A stretch of 64,000 nt of DNA from assembly GCA_000818945.1 (NCBI GenBank), contig KN805371.1, positions 479,994 to 543,993 of the forward strand, read 5' to 3'. This document shows positions 1 through 11,518 of the stretch, in pieces. How positions within the stretch are numbered: position 1 is the stretch's first letter; every line of letters starts with the position of its first letter. Below the pieces are notes generated by a model, which made no database searches, was not told the origin of the DNA, and was given only the letters and a program-made list of their open reading frames with translations. The stretch comes from Schizochytrium sp. CCTCC M209059 (lineage: Eukaryota > Sar > Bigyra > Thraustochytrida > Thraustochytriidae). Made by a program: the position numbers and the translations under genes.

Positions 1-3000
1 TTTGCGGGACCGCTAGATTTTGTGTCCCCAGCAGCTGTAGACAGAACTTCCTCGTCGCTGTGCGGCGCTGGCGATGCGGACCGTGTTTTGGTACCGCGAC
101 GCCGCTTTTGGCGCTGCGACGATGTTTTCGTTCCACTCCTCCGTTTCCCGCGAGAGCTGCTGGTCTCCTTGGCGTCCTGTACATTCGTGTCGGTTTTAGC
201 TTCATTCGCACCATCCAGGACGCGTGAGGAGCGCGAAGGTAATCGCTGAAGAGGCTGGCGTTCTCTTGCACCTTTTCGATTTTCATCGCCTTTCTTCTTT
301 TTCTCCTTTTCGTTATCCTCCTCCTGCGCCTCCTCGGCCTTTTCGCTGGTTCTGCAAAACTGAGCGATTTCGGCCTGACTGATGAACGATTCCGGATCGA
401 AGCGATCACGCGGGGCGCTGCGCCGTTTGGGTCGACCGCGTGCACTCCATTGCTGCAGGACAGGTGTAGCTGGCGTTGACTGGGTATGCGAACCGAGTAG
501 ACTTGTATTGTTAACGTCAATGCCAGAGGTAAGATGAATTGCCTCAACCATCTTTTCCCGTCGGCCATCCAAAGCATACCGGATGTCGTATGTCCCATCA
601 GAATACACCTTGGTGATCTTCCCTACGCCTCCGGGTTTATTCACTCCTGGTTGCATGCGTCTAGCTACGGTGACAAAATCGCCCAAGGCAAAGCGCGGCC
701 TGGACGTCCCGGCGGTGGGCGCTGATTCTGGCTCGTGATTCCGTGTCGTTTGCGCCTTTGACCCGGACTTCGACAGCTTGCTCGATGTCGCAACCGCATC
801 AACATGTGCAGCGGGCGCCTCGCTCTGTGCATGCTCAACAAAGTTGACAAGTGTATCAACTTGGGAGGGTGTGATGCTCGATTGCCGCGATGTAGAGGTC
901 TTGCGTTTCTTGCTGGAACGGACGATCTGCGACGGCGACGGCATCGATGCTGCTGATGCTGCTGCTTTTGCCGCTACCGCCGCCGCCGCCGACGACGATG
1001 AAGACGATGAGGAGGAGGACGACTTTGGAACCATATGCTTTTCCGGCGTGTCCTTTTGCGTTGCCGAGGGTGGATCAACTGCTTCGGGATTTGCACCCGT
1101 GTTTTCGACAAGGACATTTACCCCATTATCATCATTGCCATCGTCATGTTCTTGCGTCGATGCATTGTCTCGGGAATCCACATCCATTGCCACGTTTGTC
1201 GCTTGCGAGGCCTCGTCCACGGGCTCCTCTTGGTCCTCAAAGACGATGGCATGCTGTGTTTCATTGTCATTTACGGCCTCGTCGTCAGCGTCTTGCTCTT
1301 CATTCTTTGATTTGTTGTCAACTTCTTGCTGGTCTTGGTCAAGAGGCGATGGAGAACATTGTGCCACCTCAGGCTCGCTGCTTTTCTCCTGACCCACGAG
1401 ACTTTCCTGAAAGAGAACCTTCTCCAGATTACATGGTGGGCAGTGATCCACCTCGGTGTCTTCTTCCTCTGGCCCGCTTTTCCTTCGTTTCATAGCAGAA
1501 GGTTTTTCATCTGTTTCATCGACGCTTGCTAGAGGTCGTGCACGCGAAACGGTGGAGAGCGGAGTATCCATGCTCTGGCTCTGGCTTTGACTTTGGCTCT
1601 GACTGCGAGGCAAAAGTACTGTTGCGGGCGTCGTGGCTGCGCTCTTGGAAGAGAGCGGGGTGCCCAAACTGTTCGAACTAAGGAAAGGGCCACGGCCTCT
1701 TCGAAAGGCACTCACGGGCGTCACATGTGTGCTGCGTCGAGTCTGCGACGGGTGAGACGCTGAGCGAATACGCGGGAGACTACTGTCCGCGGAAGAGACT
1801 GCATCATCTCTCGACTCTCCAACTTTGTCACTGTCTTGCGCCTGGTTCTCGGACTCATCCTTGCTTACGTCATCTTTTTCTTGTGTGGCGGCGGTCTGTG
1901 CCATTTGAGAGGGTTCCACAACCTCGCTCGGCAAGAGCGTCGCCTCGACAACGGTATCTACCATGTCTACATCCTGCTGTGCCGGAGTCGCTGGTTGCGA
2001 ATTCGTCTCTTCAACTGAAGCCTCTGGGTGTAATACAGGTGAGCCAATGGTCTGCTCGCGCTCCTCCGCTTGCCCATCTTCCTGCATGTCTTCTCCTTGC
2101 ATGACAGGGTCGTCTCTTTTCTCCTCCGCCCCCTCATCATTATGATCATCATCGTCGTCATCGTCGTCATCGTCATCATCATCGTCGCCGATAAGACGTG
2201 AGAATCGCGAGAGACGATTCTCGCGGTAGCGCATGTATTCGAGCGAGGTCATGGGTTGCTGCGGGCGCACACGTCCTGGAAAAAGCCTGTTTGGATTCGC
2301 GCCGAGTCCTTCTGCTATTTGAGAGAGCGAGGAGATTTGCGTCATGGCGCTATTATCGTACGCGTCGGTCGGCTTCTTTGGCCTTTTGTGTTTTGTCTGG
2401 TTGTCCTTATCCTTGTTATCCCTCCGCCCGGACGTCGTTGTTGTTTTTGTTGTTGTTGTTGTTGATGATGATGATGATATAGCGTTCGATGTGGGTGCTG
2501 CCTGGTTATTATTTTCCCCCTCTTTATGTTGTTCCTCCGCATCGTCGTCGTTGTCGTCGCTGTCGCTCACATATCTCCAGTTGGAGACTGCTCCAGCCAT
2601 AGGTTCCTTGCGCATTTTTCCGTGTTGCGCACCTTGTGCTTTGAGGGCTCCTTTGTGGATTTTTCCAACGTCGACATCTTCTTCGTCGTCTTCTACTTCT
2701 TCTTCGTCGTCATCATCGTCATCAACATCCGCTGGCGCCTGCGAATACTTTGCGTTGTGGGGATGCAGTTGTTTGTAGTGCTTGAGGACGAGAACCAGCT
2801 TGTCGCATGACCGCGTCGTGCGCCGTGTCACTTCAGTCTTGCACAGTGGGCATACCTCGCGTGCGCAGAGAGAGCGTTTGAGGCAATCTGTGCAAAAGAC
2901 GTGTCTGCAGGGTGTCATTAGAGGGTCCTTGAGGAGGCTGTAGCAGATGGAGCACGTCAAGTCCTGGCCAATGGCTTGCACACACTTGACAATCTCGCGG

Positions 3001-3104
3001 ACGTCCAGTTCCTCCTCATTGAGCTCTTCGTCTTTCTGCTCGCCTTCGCGTCCATCCCTGGTCGCAGTCAAAGTCAAGGTCGCGGTCTCAGCGAGATCCC
3101 CCAT
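1..3104 (-). CDS. RING-finger protein of BRCA1/BARD1 type (partial, runs off left edge)
   Basis: An uninterrupted reading frame starts at an ATG at 3104 and continues without a stop to the window edge, giving at least 1,034 residues. Residues 51-88 form a C3HC4 RING finger (C51, C54, C66, H68, C71, C74, C85, C88) whose flanks (LTCSICYSLLKDP, CPLCKTEVTRR) resemble the BRCA1/BARD1 RING more than generic RINGs. A long acidic, Ser- and Gln-rich disordered middle follows. Around residues 803-855 lies a Tudor-like module (start FALGDFVTVARR, core PGGVGKITKVYSDGTYDIRY), of a kind I associate with stramenopile chromatin and repair proteins. If it is a true BRCA1-type protein, BRCT repeats should follow beyond the left edge; none are visible here. 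The likely role is nuclear ubiquitin ligation in DNA repair. Another RING-Tudor ligase remains possible. Confidence 0.75.
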   Translation of the reverse strand, partial: MGDLAETATLTLTATRDGREGEQKDEELNEEELDVREIVKCVQAIGQDLTCSICYSLLKDPLMTPCRHVFCTDCLKRSLCAREVCPLCKTEVTRRTTRSCDKLVLVLKHYKQLHPHNAKYSQAPADVDDDDDDEEEVEDDEEDVDVGKIHKGALKAQGAQHGKMRKEPMAGAVSNWRYVSDSDDNDDDAEEQHKEGENNNQAAPTSNAISSSSSTTTTTKTTTTSGRRDNKDKDNQTKHKRPKKPTDAYDNSAMTQISSLSQIAEGLGANPNRLFPGRVRPQQPMTSLEYMRYRENRLSRFSRLIGDDDDDDDDDDDDDDHNDEGAEEKRDDPVMQGEDMQEDGQAEEREQTIGSPVLHPEASVEETNSQPATPAQQDVDMVDTVVEATLLPSEVVEPSQMAQTAATQEKDDVSKDESENQAQDSDKVGESRDDAVSSADSSLPRIRSASHPSQTRRSTHVTPVSAFRRGRGPFLSSNSLGTPLSSKSAATTPATVLLPRSQSQSQSQSQSMDTPLSTVSRARPLASVDETDEKPSAMKRRKSGPEEEDTEVDHCPPCNLEKVLFQESLVGQEKSSEPEVAQCSPSPLDQDQQEVDNKSKNEEQDADDEAVNDNETQHAIVFEDQEEPVDEASQATNVAMDVDSRDNASTQEHDDGNDDNGVNVLVENTGANPEAVDPPSATQKDTPEKHMVPKSSSSSSSSSSSAAAAVAAKAAASAASMPSPSQIVRSSKKRKTSTSRQSSITPSQVDTLVNFVEHAQSEAPAAHVDAVATSSKLSKSGSKAQTTRNHEPESAPTAGTSRPRFALGDFVTVARRMQPGVNKPGGVGKITKVYSDGTYDIRYALDGRREKMVEAIHLTSGIDVNNTSLLGSHTQSTPATPVLQQWSARGRPKRRSAPRDRFDPESFISQAEIAQFCRTSEKAEEAQEEDNEKEKKKKGDENRKGARERQPLQRLPSRSSRVLDGANEAKTDTNVQDAKETSSSRGKRRSGTKTSSQRQKRRRGTKTRSASPAPHSDEEVLSTAAGDTKSSGPA

Positions 3105-3317
3105 GGTTGCCAGTTAGTTCGCTAGCTGAGCGGCGGCTCCCCGTGCCTCTCGCGAGCGTCTGTCAGGCACGGGCCTGCCTGCGTTTATGCCAGAGCCTTC
3201 GCACGCGGCAGCGAGGTCCTCTCCCGGGCTGCGCGCACCTTCGCTCCGCCGCGCAGGTCGCGCGCGCAGGGGATCGATCGAGCTCTGGCGAGAGCGCGGT
3301 TGACTTTTGAATTTTGC

Positions 3318-3336
3318 AAAAAAAAAAAAAAAAAAA
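3318..3336. repeat. poly(A) run, 19 bases
   Basis: Homopolymer of 19 A in the short spacer between the divergent RING gene and the IQ-motif gene. It is likely to vary in length between isolates or assemblies. Confidence 0.9.
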
Positions 3337-3358
3337 TTTCTTAGGTGCCACATGTGGC

Positions 3359-3606
3359 ATGGAGGACCGGAACTCGTCTGCGCGCACGTCGTTATCTTCT
3401 GGGAGTCTTCGCTCTTCTGCTGAAGCCTGGCAGCTCGATACCAAGCCTACTGAGGCTACTGCTGCTGCTACTGCTGCTGATGATGATGACGATGACGATG
3501 ATAGTGATGCAGTGATGAGGCTTCTGGAGAACGCGCTCGGCTGCCTTCAGGGACGATCACGGTGTGCCGCGGCGAAGGGAAAAATCGAGATTATGGAAGC
3601 CATTTT
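3359..3606 (+). other. candidate 5' exon of the IQ-motif gene
   Basis: An ATG at 3359 opens a frame with protein-like composition (acidic Asp run, then DAVMRLLENALGCLQG) that stops at 3610, in a different frame from the gene at 3714. The downstream frame is open from 3621, upstream of its first ATG. Two possible introns would fuse the frames: GT at 3562 to AG at 3664 (103 bases), or GT at 3607 to AG at 3664 (58 bases). Neither donor matches the GTAAGT/GTATGT style of other introns in the window, so the join is unproven. The alternative is that this is 5' leader. Confidence 0.3.
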
Positions 3607-3713
3607 GTAGAAAATAATGAATCTCCCATAAAACGGCTATACCGTCGAGAGCGCAGTTTGGCAGATCGTCGAGCATCACCGCTACACACCATGAACAAGC
3701 TAGCGACGAGAAG

Positions 3714-5006
3714 ATGATGACGCCTCGACGATACCGCGCCGAGAAGAGAAGTGCAAAGGCGAAGAATGGATCGGCAACAAAGCCGGCCCGGCGGCCGCAA
3801 AGCGCAAGAGCAGGGAAAGAGTTGATTAAGACGCTCGAGCAGTTTGCCCTTAATCCGACAAAATCAGCATCCAACTATGTGCACGTGCAACGTGAAATCA
3901 AAAGGCCACAAACTGCAGGAGGTTCGCGAGTTGGAGAAAAGGATCATCGCAGAATTGTAGAGCGAGAGGTCTGCGACTTGCTCGCGGCACTCGACACCTG
4001 CGTCGAGGACCATGGCAAGGCCCTGCAACAACGATCGCGCGCCGAGACCGAGAAAGAGACTCGAGACGATGAAGAAATCCTGCGGTCGAAATACGCGCGT
4101 CTAAATGAGCTCCGCGCACAGGAAGAGGCTCTGAAAGCGCATTTGAGAGCCAACACAAATGTCGATCTTGCGGACGAGGCCGCGAGACTTCGCTCCAGCT
4201 TGAACGCGATGAGTAGGAGCTGGGAACACAAACGAGCGCTCAAAAAATTGCAAAAGCAGACGTGGGACTTGCAAAATCGATGCGAAAACCTCACGCGTAA
4301 ACGTCAGGAGTTGTCTCTCTTTGTGAGCAAGAAGCTGCCAAAGGAAAGTAAGATGCTTCAGCGTGAGGAAGAACAGAAAAACGCTTTGGTCGCAGAGGCA
4401 GAGGCACGCGTTGCCAGTCTTGAAGCAGAGTTTGCAGAGCTTGAGCGGCAAGCGCGACGAGGGGAGAACCTGGCAGCGCTTGCAATACAGGCCTGGTACC
4501 GTGGCGCGCGCGTTCGACGGATCTATAAAAACTTTCTCACGACCCGCAAGCATCTCAAAGCAGCAGGGACGCTGCAATGCAGAAAATTATGTTTGCACTT
4601 GTCACTCATTGCCGACTTGCTAGTAAGTCGCGACGCCATCAGTCGTGCCCTGCAAATGGTTTTATCTTGCCAGCATTGCTTTCAACCTTACGAGGACCCA
4701 GTGTGGATTGTCACGGACCTCGAGACAGCTTCATATTGTCGTATGTGCGCCAAGGCAGTTGGAGAAGAGTCACGCGCCAGAACGAACAAGGAGTGCACAC
4801 TTGTCCGTAACTCTCTCGTTGCCACGCTCCAGGAGCGACTCGAAGCCAAGGAAGTCGCTTTCCGTGAGGCGGGCGAGGCACTGGAACGCCAGCGACGCGA
4901 ACTCATGATCCATGAGGGTTTCGAGTCTCTCATTCGCAAGGAGCTCCCTGCCGAACATTTGTTTGAGCGTTTGGTGCTCGCGGGCATTCTAGAGGACGAG
5001 GATTAG
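3714..5006 (+). CDS. IQ-motif coiled-coil protein
   Basis: A 430-residue protein of unknown function. The N terminus is basic and contains two RPQSA/RPQTA-like motifs. Residues about 75-250 are heptad-rich coiled coil (many Glu, Lys, Arg, Leu). An IQ calmodulin-binding motif follows near residue 260 (AIQAWYRGARVRRIYKNF). A C-terminal part has two CxxC pairs (CQHC near 320 and CRMC near 342) that could hold one zinc ion, then another charged helix. IQ plus coiled coil is common in cytoskeletal and flagellar proteins, but I do not recognise a specific family. The first in-frame ATGs are at 3714 and 3717; a spliced upstream exon (from 3359) may extend the protein. It is transcribed divergently from the RING gene and convergently with SEC31. 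Confidence 0.7.
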   Translation: MMTPRRYRAEKRSAKAKNGSATKPARRPQSARAGKELIKTLEQFALNPTKSASNYVHVQREIKRPQTAGGSRVGEKDHRRIVEREVCDLLAALDTCVEDHGKALQQRSRAETEKETRDDEEILRSKYARLNELRAQEEALKAHLRANTNVDLADEAARLRSSLNAMSRSWEHKRALKKLQKQTWDLQNRCENLTRKRQELSLFVSKKLPKESKMLQREEEQKNALVAEAEARVASLEAEFAELERQARRGENLAALAIQAWYRGARVRRIYKNFLTTRKHLKAAGTLQCRKLCLHLSLIADLLVSRDAISRALQMVLSCQHCFQPYEDPVWIVTDLETASYCRMCAKAVGEESRARTNKECTLVRNSLVATLQERLEAKEVAFREAGEALERQRRELMIHEGFESLIRKELPAEHLFERLVLAGILEDED

Positions 5007-5249
5007 CTTGTTTGGCTATTATCGACATAACCACTAGAATCTGAACATACTGATGACACTTTTCTATCCATGTACGTATGGTCCTTGCACGACACTACTA
5101 TTTTTAGACTAGCATCACAAGAGCATTGACTGACCGACCTTGTAGCACTAACAAGTTGGCGTTGATGATCAATCAATCAAACAGACAAATAAACAAGTAA
5201 TATATAGAGAAGGAAGTGAAAAAGCTGTGGTATGTTTGCAAGTTATTGT

Positions 5250-6105
5250 CTATCGCCTAGAAAGGAGCGCAAGAGGACGCATGCCTCGAATCCAGTCCTT
5301 GTGCTCAGCCCAGACATGCGTGCGCGCAGTGAGGACCTGCAGAACGGCATTCGCCGAAGTGTAGTCGTTGCTGGCAAGAGCCTGGATGAGCTGCGTAATT
5401 TCCGCAAAAAGATCTTCAGAAACCGCGCCAGTCATGAGTTTCTCTTTGAGCGCGTTAGCTCCCTTCTCCGCGTCGGAAAATTTCCGCTTGTCCATGGTTG
5501 ATACCATGCGCGCGCCCAGCGTTTGAAGGTGCTGGTCGAGCATTTGCATGACTGGCGCCATTTGCGGTGGCATACTGCGCTGCACCGGCTGAGGCGCTGG
5601 CTCAGACTGAGCTGGCTTGGCTTGCGCCGCATTTGGGTTGAAAATACCCTGCTGTTGCTGTTGCTGCTGTTGCTGCCCGGGGCCCATGCTATCATAGCCC
5701 GGGGCAGACTGGCCGGTGAGGTTGCCATACTTTTGGCCTGCAGCAGGATTGCCGGCCGTGGATCCAAAGCCATCGTTCTCGTTCATGTGCATCTGCAAGC
5801 CCTGGTTCATCTGGCGAGCCGAGGATTGTGGTTGCATCAGTGGCGAGGGCTGACCGTACTGCTGCTGCTGCTGCTGCGGCTGCTGCTGAGGAGCAGGCAT
5901 TTGCGGTTGTTGAGGCTGCATCATGGGTGATGGCTGGCCGTACTGGGGCTGCGGCGCAGAAAACGCGTTGGGCTGCGGCTGATTGTACTGGGGCTGCTGC
6001 GGCTGCTGTTGCATCTGCGGAGCGCCAAAAGATGGCTGCGGCTGCTGCGGCTGCTGCGGCTGCTGGTAGCCGCCATTCATGTGCATCGATTGCTGCTGCT
6101 GCATC

Positions 6106-6146
<41 letters not shown>

Positions 6147-9100
6147 GGGTACATGCTGAGGTTCCGCTTCTGGGACATACGGCGTGTTGGACGGAGCAAC
6201 GCCGAATTGCTTGACTTCAAAGGCAGCGACCGGACCCGAGATGTACTGCGAGAGACCATACTCGGGCTGAGGGTGGGCACCGTACAATCGGTCCATGAGC
6301 ATGAGAGCGCGCGACGCTTGCTCATTATGAGCACTTTCCATACCACTCGCTCCCGTGTCCACGAGGTTGCCGTGCTCATCGTACGAGGCCGTGGGTTGGA
6401 GCATTGTAACATCGACGGAGGCAATGTACTTGGCGGCATACTCGAGGAGGCCCTGTGAGGCGAGAAAGGTCGCGTAGTCAATGTAGTGGGCCATGACATT
6501 CGGAATGGCCATCATCGACGTCGGGTCCTCGAGGGCTTGCATGTAAACCTGCGTCTTCTCCACGATAGACTGCGAGAGCTTGACGCGATCGAGAGCGCTC
6601 GGACTCGAGCCCAACGTGGCGACGCCCTGCTTGAGGAAGATGTTGACTGTCTTTTCCACATTCTTGGCGCAAATGTAGCAAAAGCAAGCAGCGATGGTGG
6701 CATCCTCATCATTGCGCTCCGTTTCGAGCTTACCCGCGAGAATTTCACACAGCGCGGGAACGTCGTCAGACTTGCCATACTGGGATACAATGGCCAAAAC
6801 TTCCTTCCAGTTGTCCCCAGATACGTCGGAGCGACGCACATAGGCGTCGAGATCCTGCTGGATGACGGCCGAAAGCACCGGAATGTAGGGCTTCTTCTCG
6901 TAGAAACGCTCAAGGTAGCTGGCCAGAGTCTCATTCCAGAGCTCGGGGCCACCGCACGAGGACAAAAGAAGGGCATCGGCAAAGCGGTTGTTTTCCATAC
7001 AGCACGAGACCGCAACATTAAAGTTTCCGACAAGAAGGGCTTTGGAGATGACATCGTCGACACTTGAGTCCTTGACCTCGACGTCCTCCAGACTCACGTC
7101 CTCGAGGCGCCGCTGGGGCTTGGCAGGCTCCATCCGAGGAGAGGCCACCGGCGAGGAGGCTGCGGCAGCATCAGCCTCTGCTGGCTCGGACTCCTGAGGA
7201 GGAGCAGCCGCGTCCTGTCCAGACGGGGTTTCAGGCCCGTCGCCGTTGGGAGCCGCGTCGCCGCTGACGGCAAAGGCGTCGTGGCCGTCGCCGTTGGCCT
7301 TTTCGTCCTGATGCGTAAAGTCATCAAATACATCGGCGCCAGACCCAGCAGCAGCATCGCTGCCCAGACCGTTCATCATGCCGCCTTGGTTGAAACCCTG
7401 CAGACGGAGCTGCTCCATTTGCTGTTGGACTTGCGAAAAGCCTCCTTGTTGCTGTGCTTGTACCGGGGATTGCTGCGGGGCTTGGTACTGGTTCGGATCA
7501 TCGTAGGAAGATGCGACGGGATCTTGCACGCCCGAGGCCTCGGGGATCTCGGCAGCTGCAGCGGCCTCGGCCGCACGGTGATCGAGACTGGCTACGAGCT
7601 GGTTGATGGCGTCCATGTCGAAACCAAGCTGCTCAAGGATCTTGTCTCGAGCAGAGGGCTCGAACAAGATCTTCATGAAGCTCCAAGCCTCGCGATCAGC
7701 GCCCGACGCCGCAGCAGCGGCCCTCGCCTGACAGAGTTCAGACATGTGCGCAAAGGCAGTGCTTCCCGTCTGCTGGTGTGCTTGCATGTCCATGTTGAGG
7801 GCAGTGCCGAACTGCTCTTCCCAGGTGACGCAGTCCTGGACAACCTGCGGCTCATCTGTGATCTTGGACACGCGGACCGTGCTTGGATGAAGAGGCGCTG
7901 CAGAGCCAAAGTTCACGATGCGGCCGCCAAACCCAAAGACGGCTCCACACTTTCGGCGCATCCAGGCAGGGGCGCGCATCTTGACCGGGGGCTGGCTCGA
8001 GGTAGCCCGTGCCGCCTCTTCGACTCCGCCGCAGGCACCATTGATGGAAAGGATTTGGACCTTGCGATCAAAGGAGCACGAAGCAAAGATTGTGCGGTTG
8101 TACGGCGAAAAGGTGACCTGGTAGCGACGGCCCTTGTTGCTGCTCGCGATGCCGCCCATTCCTCCAAAAACATCGCCGCCGCTTGCGGGTGCACCAAAAC
8201 CACCGGGTGTCCCGGGCATGGCGCCCCCAAAAGACGACGGCGGAGCGCCAAGACCCGAAGGGACATGGCCACCAGCACCACCGTTGCCGATGGCATGGGC
8301 GTCAGAAGTGTGCTTGCTGCCGTCACCGTGGACCTCGGCCACGGGTTTGCCCGAGTACAGATCCCAAAAGAGAGTGCGATTGTCCTTGCCGCAAGACATA
8401 AAGTACGAGGAGTCGTCTGGGCACCAGGACAACGAAAAGATTCCGGCTGTATGGCCACGATACTCGGCCAGAGGCTGGGTAGTGGAGCTCCGCACATCCC
8501 AGAGACGAAGCACAGGATCCCTGTCATCGTTGGAGGCCGTAAGCAGGTGGTGCAGACCGCGGACGGGACTCCATGCGATGGCCGAGATGCCGCAGCCGTT
8601 CGGGTCGCGGATCTCTGCCCAGGGCTTTTTCGCTTTGAGACTCCAGACGGTGCAGGCGGCATCCAATGCGGCCGTGGCGAGCACGTGCTGGACCTCGAGG
8701 TTCCAGGCCACGGAGCGGACCTCTGCCGAGTGTTTCTGGGAGCCCGCGCCGGCGGGGCTGTGCACATTGGGTTGTTCAGGCTTGTTGAGGTCGACAATGT
8801 AGACTTCGTTGTCGCTTGCGCCCGTGGCCAAGAGATGCTCAGTGCCGGCGCAAGGGTGAAACTGGAGACTATTGACCTTGGCCTTGTGCTTTTTCACAAC
8901 GGCGAGAGGGTCACCGAGCTTGGCTGGGTTCCAGATGTTGATGTCACCGTTTTGCATGCCACCGGCGATGACACCCATGCCGCTAGGGCCCTTGGCGCCC
9001 CAGGCGATGCAGTTGAATCTCGTCGAGGTTTCGGCCTTGCCCACGAACTTGGGCTCGCTTTCGCCACGGAGGCCCACGCTGTAAATGTCTAGCTCCCCGC

Positions 9101-9227
9101 CGTAGTCGTCAAAGGTCTTTTCGTTGGCGCCATCTTTTGCGCCGAGGGCAATGTATGTGCTCTTGGCCTTGATGGGGCACCACGCCAGGACGGCCCCCTT
9201 GTCCTTGATCTCTTGCACTACCGACAT
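5250..9227 (-). CDS. SEC31: COPII coat outer-shell protein SEC31
   Basis: A 1,325-residue protein that forms, with SEC13, the outer cage of COPII vesicles budding from the endoplasmic reticulum. Residues 1 to about 400 are WD40 repeats (e.g. LLTASNDDRDPVLRLWDVRS), opening with the SEC31-like MSVVQEIKDKGAVLAWCP. A helical domain lies in the middle (ALLVGNFNVAVSCCMENNRF, the alpha-solenoid after the propeller). A Pro/Gln-rich linker of about 200 residues follows, and the C terminus is an SRA1-like helical domain (KLMTGAVSEDLFAEITQLIQ). The length is normal for the family. The ATG at 9227 is the first in frame and matches the family start. The linker holds long CAG-coded Gln tracts. The gene appears intronless. 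Confidence 0.96.
5650..6150 (-). repeat. CAG-type polyglutamine tracts inside SEC31
   Basis: Read on the minus strand, many runs of CAG/CAA encode Gln stretches of up to about a dozen residues, mixed with QPQQPQ and YGQPSP motifs. SEC31 proteins normally have a Pro-rich linker here. The near-pure CAG runs (for example around 6108-6143) are expandable microsatellites within the coding region. Confidence 0.85.
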
Positions 9228-10801
9228 TGTCTGGGCGAGGTGCGCCCGAGAGGAGGAGGCTTCTTCTTCTTCTTCTTCGGCTCAAAGGCGCGCAAACAGC
9301 GCACGAGCCTGGCTCCGCGATGTCTCCGCACGCGTGGCCGCGCCGCGACGTCTGTGTGCGCGCGCGTCGCACAACGCCAAAAGCGCTCTGCTGCGCCTCC
9401 TTTTTTCCCCTTTCTTCTCGTCGCAGACGCCGCCCGCCTCGGTAGACGCGAAGCGTCAGGAGAACTGGGCGACTCCGGCTCGGGCTCCCGCTCCCGCTCG
9501 GCTCTGCCGCGCCTCGCCGCGCGCCCGCCCGCTCGCCCGCGCGCGCGCCCNNNNNNNNNNNNNNNNNNNNNNNNNNNNNNNNNNNNNNNNNNNNNNNNNN
9601 NNNNNNNNNNNNNNNNNNNNNNNNNNNNNNNNNNNNNNNNNNNNNNNNNNNNNNNNNNNNNNNNNNNNNNNNNNNNNNNNNNNNNNNNNNNNNNNNNNNN
9701 NNNNNNNNNNNNNNNNNNNNNNNNNNNNNNNNNNNNNNNNNNNNNNNNNNNNNNNNNNNNNNNNNNNCTGCCTGGGGGCTAGGGGGGCCCGCGGCGAGTC
9801 TTTGCGCGTCCGCACGTCACTATCTCACCGTTGACCTCGCTCGAGACGTGGGCCTGCCTGGACATTGAGTTTGTTACACGTACGTACGTATACACGTGGA
9901 CGCGAGCTTGTGTGAGGACTCGCGAGGACCATCGGCGCGAGTTCGATTCTCGCGCTGTCTCGCGCTTCCGCATCGTCTACGCAGCGCAGCGCCACGTAAC
10001 AATTCGGGAGTCGGCTCGATGCTGCTGTCGCTGCGATGGAAACAAAGGAAAAAAAAGAAAAAAAAAAAAGGTTAAAAGATCGCGACCCTTTTGCGTTGCG
10101 CATTCTCGGCTAAACCGGCCCAACTTGTCCCTTCCTCGGACTTTCCCGGTAAAACTCGTTTTCGGGGGTCCCTCACAATCCAGGATATCCTCGATCGGTC
10201 GACCGGCCAGAAACTTGACCTTGAAAACCTGACTTTGGGTGCTCGCTCCTGCGCCCTCCCACGGCAGCTCGGACTTGTGGGAGCTCTGCTCGTGATGAGC
10301 TCAGATCCCATCTCCCCCCGCCCCGCGCGCCCGCGACATCCGACGCCGGCGCGGCTGGAGGCTAGAAAACTTAGACCTTGCGACGGACAGGTCCCGCGCA
10401 GGATCGGTTCCGGCCCCTGGTCCTACACGGCACCGTTGCCGACCCCGCCGGAGCGCGGACTCTCCCGTCGTGCCCTCCTTTGTGCGGTCGCGGGATCGGA
10501 ACTAGTAGGGTCATTGCACGGCGCGGGCGGCGCCACCCGGGGGGTGCACTGCGAGTCGTGAAAAGGTCGGTCTAAGGATTCCGGCCCTTGCGCGGCGGCG
10601 ACTACGAGTCCCTGAGCGGGGCAGGGCAGACTTGTAGCGGAGCCGCGGCGCAGGGGCGGGATGAGGGGGTGCGAGGAAGAGCAAGAAAGAAAGAAAGATA
10701 CGAGGCAGGAGTGCGAGGGCGAGGAGAGCGGCCGTGGCAAACACAGAACTGGGCGCGCCGCAAGAGCAAGAGACAGACCGAGCGAGCACACGAGAAGCAC
10801 G
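9228..10801. other. GC-rich divergent intergenic region with an assembly gap
   Basis: This separates the SEC31 start from the first exon of the acyl-CoA dehydrogenase gene and presumably holds both promoters. It is Arg/Ala-codon-like GC-rich DNA with several spurious open frames. An alternating ACGT patch (9877-9898) and an A-rich stretch (about 10044-10070) are visible. Bases 9551-9767 are unsequenced. I see no convincing gene or RNA. Confidence 0.7.
9551..9767. other. assembly gap (217 N)
   Basis: The run of N is flanked on the left by very GC-rich cgcg repeats, a typical sequencing or assembly failure point. Confidence 0.99.
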
Positions 10802-11483
10802 ATGGAGTCCAAGCTTCTGAGCGGTACGTAGCAAGCAAGCGAGCGAGCGAGCGAGCGAGCGAGCGAACGAGAGGTAGACGGGCGGACGGGCGGGAGGAGG
10901 AGGCGAGGTCTTCACATCCTCTGCCTGCTGGTGCTGGTGCAGGATACGCTTGAGGTGGTCTGGAGCAGGAGCGTAGGCGGGTTCACAGGTCGACGGAAAC
11001 GCGCGCATCGGACTGGAGGGAGCCAAAGGGCCCAAGGCTGTGGGCGAGTCAGGATAGAAATCAAGTGAAGAGGAAAGAGGAGGAGGGCCTTGCGAGGATG
11101 GGCGACAGATAATAGAGTGGGAAAACTGACCGTCAAATCTCTACTTCCGATCGAGCACAGAGGATCTGCCTGACGGCCTCCAGCCGTACAAGGGCCGGCT
11201 GAGCGAGCGCTTCTACACAGAGCGCAAGAAGGTCATCTCCTTCATCAAGGAGGTCATCGTACCGAACCAGGACAAGTATGGCGCCCAAAAGGCTGAAATG
11301 GAGAAGGACTATGAGGACCCTCTCGACTGCCCCGAGCCCCCCATCCTGAAGGAACTCCGTGAGGAGGCCAAGAAGCGTGGCGTCTACAACTTCTTCCTCC
11401 CCGAGGTCTGCGGCCTTACCGTTCTCGAGTACAGCCCGATCGCCGAGATCCTGGGCGCCTACCATCTGGCCAACCTTGCCATG

Positions 11484-11518
<35 letters not shown>

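Noticed and set aside
7281..9092. 603-codon plus-strand frame antisense to SEC31
   Set aside because: Opposite an unmistakable SEC31 coding frame; it reflects GC-rich third positions, with low-complexity, motif-free translation.
9936..9952. tRNA T-arm-like hairpin (GCGAG TTCGATT CTCGC)
   Set aside because: The T-arm is perfect, but no matching acceptor stem, D-arm or anticodon arm lies at the correct upstream distance.
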